A stretch of 47,431 bases of DNA from Alphaproteobacteria bacterium (GTDB lineage: Bacteria; Pseudomonadota; Gammaproteobacteria; JAGOUN01): NCBI GenBank assembly GCA_021151585.1, contig JAGKWX010000015.1, forward strand, positions 1 to 47,431, written 5' to 3'. Positions 1-6,106 of this stretch are shown in pieces. Each line of letters opens with the position of its first letter. The stretch's first letter is position 1. Made by a program: the position numbers and the translations under genes. The notes under the pieces are model-generated. The model was not told the DNA's origin, did no database searches, and was given only the letters and a program-made list of their open reading frames with translations.

Positions 1-120
1 CTTCTTTGCGATAGCGCGCAATAAATGGCACGGTTGCGCCCTCATCTAATAAAGCAATGGCCGCGATTACTTGTTGTGTATTTACCGATAATTCTTGGGT
101 AATTTTTTTGATGAATATTT
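1..120 (-). CDS. tex: Tex-family S1 RNA-binding transcription accessory protein, N-terminal fragment
   Basis: Reading the minus strand from about position 118 to the left edge gives a continuous frame of about 39 residues containing ALLDEGATVPFIARYRKE, the strongly conserved N-terminus of Tex, a nucleic-acid-binding protein with a C-terminal S1 domain. The gene continues past the left edge. Oddly, no ATG, GTG or TTG lies in this frame before two stop codons at 124-122 and 121-119; the first codons are ATA, TTC, ATC followed by lysines from a run of seven A (109-103). A GTG at 129 would be in frame only if that run had eight A. So either a non-standard start, slippage on the A-run, or a base error explains it. 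Family identification is firm; start and integrity are not. Confidence 0.85.
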
Positions 121-153
121 ATTAGACACTACAAGCAAGTGAAACAAGCGGCG

Positions 154-183
154 ACTATACGAAATTTCATCGCCGTTCGTCAA
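154..183 (-). promoter_or_regulatory. Predicted sigma-70 promoter for tex
   Basis: On the minus strand TTGACG (183-178) and TATAGT (159-154) are separated by 18 bases, close to the sigma-70 consensus. Transcription would begin near 147, leaving a leader of only about 20-35 bases with no recognisable Shine-Dalgarno sequence before the tex reading frame. Confidence 0.55.
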
Positions 184-220
184 AAATTATTTTCTAGATA
201 ATAAAAAAAATCAGGTCATA

Positions 221-595
221 TTAGCATAATTTAAGATCAATATTACGCTGCTCTTGAGGCACCTTCATCATGTCTCCCGTGATCGCGTCAACAATAAATC
301 CAGGGAGTATGAGAAGATTCCACAATCCCACCTTTTGGAAAACCGGCTTTACAACTACAGTAGTTGTAGCACACCCTGGCTTTTGAAGCTGAATAACCGT
401 TGGCGAGTACATTTTAGTAATGACTATATCCGTAGGCGTATTACCATTTACCGCAATATTATTGACTATAACTTTTGCATTATCAGGCTTAGAGTTAATA
501 TGCACAACCCTGTTATTATCTCCAAAAATGGTAGAGCAGGAAGTTAGTGACAACAACATCACCCCAGCAACAATGAACGCCATATGTGATTTCAT
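221..595 (-). CDS. Small lipoprotein with a PEGA-like segment
   Basis: A 124-residue protein. Residues 1-19 form a signal peptide ending in the lipobox LTSC, so Cys20 should be lipidated and the protein anchored in the envelope. Residues about 30-62 (KPDNAKVIVNNIAVNGNTP) fit the PEGA pattern of a small beta-domain found in surface proteins. A hydrophobic stretch near residues 91-107 contains LLILPGFIVDAITG, a feature common in short periplasmic lipoproteins of this type. The start is supported by AGAG located about six bases upstream of the ATG. It stands alone between tex and an outer-membrane protein gene on the same strand. Specific function unknown; the lipoprotein call is secure, the domain call moderate. 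Confidence 0.7.
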   Translation of the reverse strand: MKSHMAFIVAGVMLLSLTSCSTIFGDNNRVVHINSKPDNAKVIVNNIAVNGNTPTDIVITKMYSPTVIQLQKPGCATTTVVVKPVFQKVGLWNLLILPGFIVDAITGDMMKVPQEQRNIDLKLC

Positions 596-621
596 ATTAA
601 CTCTCTTTAAATAAATTAACC

Positions 622-1236
622 TTAACCAAAGTAATAACTAACGCCAACTAAAGCCGTCATAATGCTTGGTAAACTATTGACATCATTAAATTCAACATCA
701 CTACCTTGCGTACGATATACGGCGAGGTCCAAAGCAAGCTTATCTGTTGCAAAATAACTAATACCAATACCGATCTCAGGCAACACTTTGCTATTATCGT
801 CAACACTGGTGTCACCCGAGACTTTTACCATCTCATTAGCGATACCGAGCTTTCCATAAATATCGAATGCCTTAGACACATGCCACGCCAACTTAGCCAA
901 TAAATCGACAGAAGAATACTTATATTCTAATGAACTTTGGTAATTCCAAGAAGTATAGCCATTATAAGTTTCGCTACCGTAATTGTTATAACCTACTTCA
1001 ACACCTAAGCCAAAATCAGTGTTCATATCTTTTGTATAACCCAAGGCTGCGCGCACAGCAGTTGAACTAGTTTCAATATCGGTATTGTAATAACCATAGG
1101 AACCAGAAGATGGCATCTCTTCAAATATAGCATGACCAACTCCAGCAGAAAAATAAGCGCCTTGAGCCGCAAATGCTACAGACGAACCCAGGCCCACTAT
1201 AGTTAAACTAGTAGCCAAAAAAGCAAGTTTCAACAT
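622..1236 (-). CDS. Small outer-membrane beta-barrel protein
   Basis: A 204-residue protein. A signal peptide covers about residues 1-23 (hydrophobic core then AFAA). The rest alternates polar and hydrophobic residues in strands separated by Gly/Ser/Asn/Tyr-rich turns, including YGYYNTD, LGYTKDMNTDFGLGVEVGYN and LLAKLAWHVSKAFDIYGKLGIA, and it ends in VGVSYYFG, with an aromatic residue next to last as in barrel C-termini recognised by the Bam machinery. Size and pattern fit the eight-stranded OmpA-like/OmpW-like porin fold without a peptidoglycan-binding domain. GAGG lies eight bases before the ATG. Likely a surface-exposed membrane protein; ligand unknown. The 235 bases upstream to the next gene hold no gene I can recognise. 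Confidence 0.75.
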   Translation of the reverse strand: MLKLAFLATSLTIVGLGSSVAFAAQGAYFSAGVGHAIFEEMPSSGSYGYYNTDIETSSTAVRAALGYTKDMNTDFGLGVEVGYNNYGSETYNGYTSWNYQSSLEYKYSSVDLLAKLAWHVSKAFDIYGKLGIANEMVKVSGDTSVDDNSKVLPEIGIGISYFATDKLALDLAVYRTQGSDVEFNDVNSLPSIMTALVGVSYYFG

Positions 1237-1471
1237 AAATATACCTCGTTAGTTTTGTCAAAAAGTAAACAATTATAGTTCAAAATAGCAACAATTACAA
1301 GTCTTGCCTAACCGAGCCATCAGACAAAGATAACAAAGCCAAATTTACGTCCAAATGAACCCTAAAGCCACAATTAAAAAATATCATATAAGCTTAAGAT
1401 GCTAAATCTAGGATCTTGGAAGTTAACACGTTTTATAATCACAAACTAAATTGTTAGTTCTATAAGTATTT

Positions 1472-1993
1472 TCATAAATACTCATTTTTCAACTTCACAT
1501 AATGCTCTGCACTATATTTTAAAAAACTTTTTTCCTCATCAGTCAATGGTCGAATTTTTTTTGCAGGCGATCCTAAATATAAATAACCCGACTCTAAGCG
1601 TTTACCTGGCGCAACAATACTACCCGCACCAACCATCACATAAGGTTCAATGTGCGCATTGTCTAACACGACTGTTTGCATGCCCACTAAACAAAAATCG
1701 TCAATTTGACAACCATGTAAAACGACGGAATGACCAATCGTCACATAATTACCAACAGTCAACGATGCGCCTACAAAACGATCGCTTTGATGCGTGACAT
1801 GCAATACGGCATTATCTTGAATGTTAGTATAATCACCAATAAAAATGTTATTTACGTCACCACGAATTACAGCACAGGGCCAAACAGAAGCATGAAGCCC
1901 TAAATGAACGTCACCAATAACGACAGCATCTTGATCGACATAGGTGCCCTCGCTTAGCTTAGGTTGAATATTTTTGAACGAGCGAATCGTCAT
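1472..1993 (-). CDS. yrdA: Gamma-class carbonic anhydrase-like hexapeptide-repeat protein
   Basis: A 173-residue left-handed beta-helix protein of the YrdA/PaaY/gamma-carbonic anhydrase family. Hexapeptide-type turns run through residues about 15-135, and the histidines at metal-ligand positions are present (His65 or His68 in VLHVTH, His88 and His93 in IGHSVVLHG), consistent with a trimer binding metal between subunits. The C-terminus carries the family motif LGSPAKKIRPLTDEE. The frame extends 30 codons further upstream, but ATG 1993 is preceded by GGGAGGAAA at good spacing and matches family length, so it is taken as the start; it overlaps the end of lapB by 35 bases, implying cotranscription. 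Whether it hydrates CO2 or acts on another substrate cannot be told from sequence. Confidence 0.88.
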   Translation of the reverse strand: MTIRSFKNIQPKLSEGTYVDQDAVVIGDVHLGLHASVWPCAVIRGDVNNIFIGDYTNIQDNAVLHVTHQSDRFVGASLTVGNYVTIGHSVVLHGCQIDDFCLVGMQTVVLDNAHIEPYVMVGAGSIVAPGKRLESGYLYLGSPAKKIRPLTDEEKSFLKYSAEHYVKLKNEYL

Positions 1994-2750
1994 GATGCAT
2001 TTCCTCCCAATTTTTACAACTTGGACACATCCAAGAAAAACGTTTAGACAAATAACCACAATGATCGCAACGATAGTTGGCAACAGTTATAGGTGCAATT
2101 TTCAATGCTCGCTTACATTCTGGATTATTTTTTAATGCGCGTCTCAAAAATAATTCCGCATTATCTATGTCACCAGAAGCAAAGTAAGCGTCTGCTACTT
2201 CACAATTATACTGTGCGATAATTTTTTTATAGTTATGTTCAGGGGCAAGCACAACCAATTTTTCAGCAATATCAATCGCCTCATGCCAAGAACTTTCTTG
2301 CTGATAAATTTCTAGTAAATATTGTAAAGCTGATATCATTCCAGAATCTAGAGAAAGAACTTCATGAAATATTCTTTCTGCTCTATCCAAGACCCCTGCC
2401 TTCAAATAATCTTCGCCTAAAGCATTCAATGCTTCAATACGCGTTTTTTTAGGCAATTGCGAATGAGTAACCAAATTTTGATGAATACGTATCGCTTTGT
2501 CTATTTCTCCACGCTTACGAAAAAAATTTCCCAAAGCAATATAAGTTTCTACAGTATCTTTATTAACTTCCAATATATCAGTAAAAACGTTAATAGCTTT
2601 ATCTGTTTGTTCATTTAATAAAAAATTTAATCCAGCAAGATAATCTTTATGCAAATGGTGCTTTTTGAGATATTGGCGATGAAATTGCAGAGATAAAAAA
2701 ATGCCAATCACTACAATAATGAAAATTAAAATAAGGACGGATATATCCAT
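1959..2750 (-). CDS. lapB: LapB (YciM) heat-shock/LPS assembly regulator, shortened form
   Basis: A 263-residue inner-membrane TPR protein. LapB in E. coli adjusts LPS synthesis by directing LpxC to FtsH. Visible here: an N-terminal membrane helix (about 4-22), the conserved DYLAGLNFLLNEQTDKAI, TPR units up to about residue 215 (ALGNFFRKRGEIDKAIRIHQ is nearly identical to E. coli), and a C-terminal rubredoxin-like metal knuckle with Cys228, Cys231, Cys242, Cys245. E. coli LapB has 389 residues; by alignment from memory about 120 residues of the later TPRs between roughly E. coli residues 220 and 345 are missing, with both ends kept in frame. Start ATG overlaps the lapA stop as TAATG, so translation is coupled. 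Identification strong. Confidence 0.93.
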   Translation of the reverse strand: MDISVLILIFIIVVIGIFLSLQFHRQYLKKHHLHKDYLAGLNFLLNEQTDKAINVFTDILEVNKDTVETYIALGNFFRKRGEIDKAIRIHQNLVTHSQLPKKTRIEALNALGEDYLKAGVLDRAERIFHEVLSLDSGMISALQYLLEIYQQESSWHEAIDIAEKLVVLAPEHNYKKIIAQYNCEVADAYFASGDIDNAELFLRRALKNNPECKRALKIAPITVANYRCDHCGYLSKRFSWMCPSCKNWEEMHHDDSLVQKYST

Positions 2751-3028
2751 TATTTTTTAACTTCAACAAAAGATTGGGCTTTTTTTTCCAAGGACTCAAG
2801 CTTTCTTTTTAAATTAAAAATACTTGCTTTATGTCTCAAAATGGTGATAGAGCAAAAAAATAACATGATCACAGCACCCATAACTGCAGACAAAATTACC
2901 AATATAGACAGAGGTAACGTCGCACTGCCTAAAAAATAATTAATTGTGGCCATATCAGCATTTAGTAAAGAAAAAGTTATACCGATAAAAATAAGAGCGA
3001 TTGCGCAAAGATAAGTAAAGATCTTCAT
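2750..3028 (-). CDS. lapA: LapA-domain inner-membrane protein (YciS)
   Basis: A 92-residue protein with two membrane helices (about residues 3-19 and 36-60), the intervening segment NADMATINYFLGSATLPLSIL typical of LapA/DUF1049, and a charged coiled-coil tail rich in Lys and Glu. LapA works with LapB at the inner membrane in LPS assembly. The frame opens ten codons further upstream, but ATG 3028 has GAGG nine bases before it and begins with a normal membrane-protein N-terminus (MKIFTYLCAI). Its stop codon shares a base with the lapB start. In E. coli the order is rpsA-ihfB-lapA-lapB; here no ihfB separates it from rpsA. Confidence 0.9.
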   Translation of the reverse strand: MKIFTYLCAIALIFIGITFSLLNADMATINYFLGSATLPLSILVILSAVMGAVIMLFFCSITILRHKASIFNLKRKLESLEKKAQSFVEVKK

Positions 3029-3158
3029 TTCTACATTCCTCACGTGCAGATGAGACACGCCACGACAACAACGACTGAACCCTCTTCTTTCAGAAAGAGA
3101 AATCGGGGTGAAGGGGGAATAATAAACTCCCCCATCCGCTTGTCAGGCCCCGCGAGCG

Positions 3159-3184
3159 AAAAAACTGCGTCGCTATTGACGCAG
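3159..3184 (-). terminator. Rho-independent terminator after rpsA
   Basis: On the minus strand CTGCGTC and GACGCAG form a perfect 7-bp stem around a six-base loop and are followed directly by six T. It lies 34 bases past the rpsA stop and separates rpsA from lapAB, which therefore probably has its own promoter in the remaining stretch 3029-3158. Confidence 0.85.
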
Positions 3185-3217
3185 CACATTTCGTACAATA
3201 AGAACAAACAAAGGTTA

Positions 3218-4909
3218 TTATTCAGCGTCCTTCTGATTATCGATATGCTCTTTCAGCAAATCACCAAAAGTAGACTTCATAGAATCATCTACTTTACCCT
3301 TAGTGTATTTCTTAACAATCTTCGCTTGCTCTTCTGATTCTTTAGCTTTCACAGAAAGAACGACAGATTTTCCTTTACGATCGAATGACACAACTTTAGC
3401 TTCAAGCTCATCACCCACTTTACAAACTGTTGTTGCATCATCTACTTTATCGATGCTCAACTCATGTACCATAATAGTTCCTGCAATGCCTTCTCCAAGA
3501 TCTAAATCAACTTGGCTAGATGTCACTGCTGTAACTTTACCACTGATTAGCGAACCTTTGGGATGCTCAGTCATGAAACCGCCCCATGGATCATCGCTCA
3601 ACTGTTTAATGCCTAGAGAAATACGCTCTCTTTCAGCATCAATAGCAAGAATTAGCGCCTCAACTTGGTCACCTTTCTTGAACTGGCCATTAATTGCTTC
3701 AGCATCTTCATCCCAACTTACGTCAGATAAATGCACAAGACCATCAATATTGCCTTCTAAACCAATAAATATACCAAAGTCAGTTACTGATTTAATTGTA
3801 CCAGTGACTTTATCGCCTTTTGCAAATTTTTGTGAGAATGCTTGCCATGGATTATTAACACATTGTTTAACACCCAAAGAAATACGACGACGACTTGCGT
3901 CAATATCCAAGACCATAACGTCAATCTTATCGCCCAATTGAACGATTTTGCTTGGATGAATGTTTTTGTTAGTCCAATCCATTTCTGATACATGCACCAG
4001 ACCTTCAATACCATCTTCGATTTCAACAAAGCAACCATAATCAGCAATGTTAGTAACTTTTCCAGAAATACGCGTACCCACTGGGAAGCGTTGAATTAAA
4101 CTCTTCCATGGATCTTCGTCTAATTGTTTTAGACCTAAAGAAACCCGGCTCTTCTCTTTATCAAACTTCAAGACAATAACATCGATCTCATCGCCAATAG
4201 CAACAACTTCACTAGGATGTTTAACACGTTTCCACGCCATATCAGTGATATGTAATAAACCGTCGATGCCGCCCAAATCAACAAACGCACCATAATCAGT
4301 AAGATTCTTAACAATACCTTTAACGATTTTTCCTTCTTCTAATGTATCAAGCAATGATTCACGGTCAGACGTTGACTCTTCTTCAATCACCGCTCTGCGT
4401 GACACAACAATATTATTGCGTTTTGCATCAATTTTAATAACCTTAACATCGATATCACGATTTTCCAAATAAGAGGTATCGCGTGTTGGTCGAACATCAA
4501 TCAATGACCCAGGCAAGAATGCACGAATATTGTTGATTTCAACTGTAAAGCCACCTTTAACTTTACCACTAACAAAACCAGTAATTGTTGTACCTTCTGT
4601 GTATGCACGCTCAAGTTGTCGCCATACTTCAGCACGTTTAGCTTTTTCACGTGATAGCTTTGTTTCACCGTTGCCGTTCTCAACAGCTTCAAGAATAACT
4701 TCTACTTCATCGCCAACTTTAACTTCGCATTCACCCTGCGCATTTTTAAATTGCTCAATAGAAATAACGCTTTCAGATTTTAAACCAGCGTTTACAATAA
4801 CATAATCATCAGTAATATCGATGACATCGCCGACAATCAATGTGCCAGGAATCATGGAAAAACTTTTTAGGCTTTCTTCAAATAGTTTGGAAAATTCAGT
4901 GTTGTTCAT
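3218..4909 (-). CDS. rpsA: 30S ribosomal protein S1
   Basis: A 563-residue protein with six S1 (OB-fold) repeats, the usual count and length for gammaproteobacteria. Repeats 3-6 are clear: GIVKNLTDYGAFVDLGGIDG, GKVTNIADYGCFVEIEDGIEG, GTIKSVTDFGIFIGLEGNIDG and a more diverged last unit near residues 455-525. S1 unfolds and recruits mRNA to the 30S subunit. No clear Shine-Dalgarno precedes the ATG (the leader reads AGTCCTTTTTATTT), as is also true of E. coli rpsA, whose translation is autoregulated. It follows cmk by 48 bases on the same strand, the classical cmk-rpsA pair, and ends in a strong terminator. Confidence 0.98.
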   Translation of the reverse strand: MNNTEFSKLFEESLKSFSMIPGTLIVGDVIDITDDYVIVNAGLKSESVISIEQFKNAQGECEVKVGDEVEVILEAVENGNGETKLSREKAKRAEVWRQLERAYTEGTTITGFVSGKVKGGFTVEINNIRAFLPGSLIDVRPTRDTSYLENRDIDVKVIKIDAKRNNIVVSRRAVIEEESTSDRESLLDTLEEGKIVKGIVKNLTDYGAFVDLGGIDGLLHITDMAWKRVKHPSEVVAIGDEIDVIVLKFDKEKSRVSLGLKQLDEDPWKSLIQRFPVGTRISGKVTNIADYGCFVEIEDGIEGLVHVSEMDWTNKNIHPSKIVQLGDKIDVMVLDIDASRRRISLGVKQCVNNPWQAFSQKFAKGDKVTGTIKSVTDFGIFIGLEGNIDGLVHLSDVSWDEDAEAINGQFKKGDQVEALILAIDAERERISLGIKQLSDDPWGGFMTEHPKGSLISGKVTAVTSSQVDLDLGEGIAGTIMVHELSIDKVDDATTVCKVGDELEAKVVSFDRKGKSVVLSVKAKESEEQAKIVKKYTKGKVDDSMKSTFGDLLKEHIDNQKDAE

Positions 4910-4957
4910 AAATAAAAAGGACTCGTTTTAATTAATCATCGATATCTAGAATGGCTC

Positions 4958-5683
4958 CTAAATACCACCAATACTCACACAGCGCTTAATCTCAAATAAC
5001 ATCTTGTCAAATACCTGCTCTTTGTCAAGATGACCCGTATCAATCACTATTGCGCCCTCTGGAATGATCAATGGCGCAATTGTGCGAGATGTATCTTGCT
5101 GATCACGCTTCTTAATGTCTTCAAGAAGATCCTCGAATATAACATCAATACCCCGCTGTTTCAACTGCAATTCACGACGACGCGCCCGAACCTCGGGCTC
5201 TGCATCCATATAAAACTTTACAGCCGCCATGGGAAAAACCACACTCCCCATATCGCGACCATCGGTAACTAAACCCGGTCTCTTGGCAAACTGCCGCTGC
5301 CTTTCCAGTAGCGCTAAGCGAATATCAGGAAGCGATGATATTTTAGAAGCCATCAAACCAATATTCTCTGAACGAATATCATCCGTAACATCTTGGCCAT
5401 CAAGATAACAGCGTTGATTCTTAAAGAAAATATCCAACGTTTTGGCTATCGCTATGTATTCTTGCAAAGAAAAATCACAGCGCTTGTTTTCAGCATCTAA
5501 TTGGGTGCAAGAAGCGGCTGCTATACGCATCACTTTTAAAGCCAACAACCTATAAATCGCCCCACTATCCAAGAAATGCCAACCTAAGGCTTCAGCAAGG
5601 CGATTAGCCACCGTACCTTTACCAACGCCACTAGGGCCGTCGATGGTGATAACTGGCACATGTTCTTTTACAAAATCATTCAT
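4958..5683 (-). CDS. cmk: Cytidylate kinase
   Basis: A 241-residue P-loop nucleoside monophosphate kinase that phosphorylates CMP and dCMP. The P-loop GPSGVGKGT is at residues 16-24, followed by LDSGAIYRLLAL (CMP-binding region), the family motif TDGRDMGSVVFP near residues 143-154 and the lid segment RRRELQLKQRG with RDQQDTSR. Length is slightly above the usual 225. AGG lies nine bases before the ATG. It is the upstream partner of rpsA. Identification is secure. Confidence 0.97.
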   Translation of the reverse strand: MNDFVKEHVPVITIDGPSGVGKGTVANRLAEALGWHFLDSGAIYRLLALKVMRIAAASCTQLDAENKRCDFSLQEYIAIAKTLDIFFKNQRCYLDGQDVTDDIRSENIGLMASKISSLPDIRLALLERQRQFAKRPGLVTDGRDMGSVVFPMAAVKFYMDAEPEVRARRRELQLKQRGIDVIFEDLLEDIKKRDQQDTSRTIAPLIIPEGAIVIDTGHLDKEQVFDKMLFEIKRCVSIGGI

Positions 5684-6011
5684 ATTGCGTCGCCTAATTT
5701 AACATAACTTCAGTTTTATTGAGGTTTATAGTGCTATTTTTCGTTTTTTTAAGCAAGATAAATAACTCAGTAACACTGCAACACGTTGACAGTTAATGCT
5801 CTAAGCTTAACCAATTGCTGCGCCACTCCAGCCCAGCCTACCCTGTGCTGGCATGACAGAATCGTTACTGGTATCTCACGTTTTTGGCGGCAATTAAAAA
5901 TAAATACAACAGCCTTAACAAATCGACACTAGATATCAGCTTAGTCAACATGACTTAGAAATATAAAAAATTTTACTTATCGACAAACTAACTCTTGCGG
6001 CAAGAAAAAAA
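5684..6011. other. Intergenic region upstream of nrdA
   Basis: Stretch between the divergent cmk and nrdA genes with no convincing reading frame. It contains one member of a dispersed palindromic repeat (listed separately at 5822-5862) and AT-rich sequence toward the nrdA control region. TTGACA occurs at 5787-5792, but no well-placed -10 box follows. Confidence 0.5.
5822..5862. repeat. Dispersed palindromic repeat, copy 1
   Basis: Contains CACTCCAGC followed by CAGCCT and then GCTGGCATGACA, giving a CCAGC/GCTGG stem. The CCAGCCT...CTGGCATGACA arrangement recurs in inverse orientation at 19517-19543, and related CCAG/CTGG-GTGAC elements sit at 12873-12908 and 25960-25981. It resembles the widespread bacterial intergenic repeat with a GTCAT...CCAGC hairpin. 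Confidence 0.5.
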
Positions 6012-6058
6012 ACACATTATATTGATTTCAATAATGAGATTAGCACTACATATTGTGT
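6012..6058. promoter_or_regulatory. Pair of NrdR boxes upstream of nrdA
   Basis: Two 16-base elements, acacattatattgatt (6012-6027) and gcactacatattgtgt (6043-6058), match the NrdR consensus ACACwATATATwGTGT with few deviations. Their centres are 31 bases apart, about three helical turns, the arrangement known for NrdR operators. NrdR is a zinc-finger/ATP-cone repressor that shuts down ribonucleotide reductase when dATP is high. The nrdR gene itself is not in this window. Confidence 0.8.
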
Positions 6059-6106
6059 GAATATCGTACCATTACCCCAAAACATTTTGACCAAGGAAAC
6101 AACAGC

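Noticed and set aside
3113..3133. GGGGG...CCCCC inverted repeat after rpsA as a terminator
   Set aside because: Only five G-C pairs around an 11-base A/T loop and no T-run; the neighbouring 3159-3184 hairpin explains termination.
3303..3941. 212-codon frame on the plus strand opposite rpsA
   Set aside because: Antisense to a certain gene; composition is the mirror of S1 repeats and no ribosome site is seen.
6053..6106. TTG-initiated extension of NrdA by 18 residues
   Set aside because: It begins inside an NrdR box and lacks a ribosome site; ATG 6107 has AAGGA.
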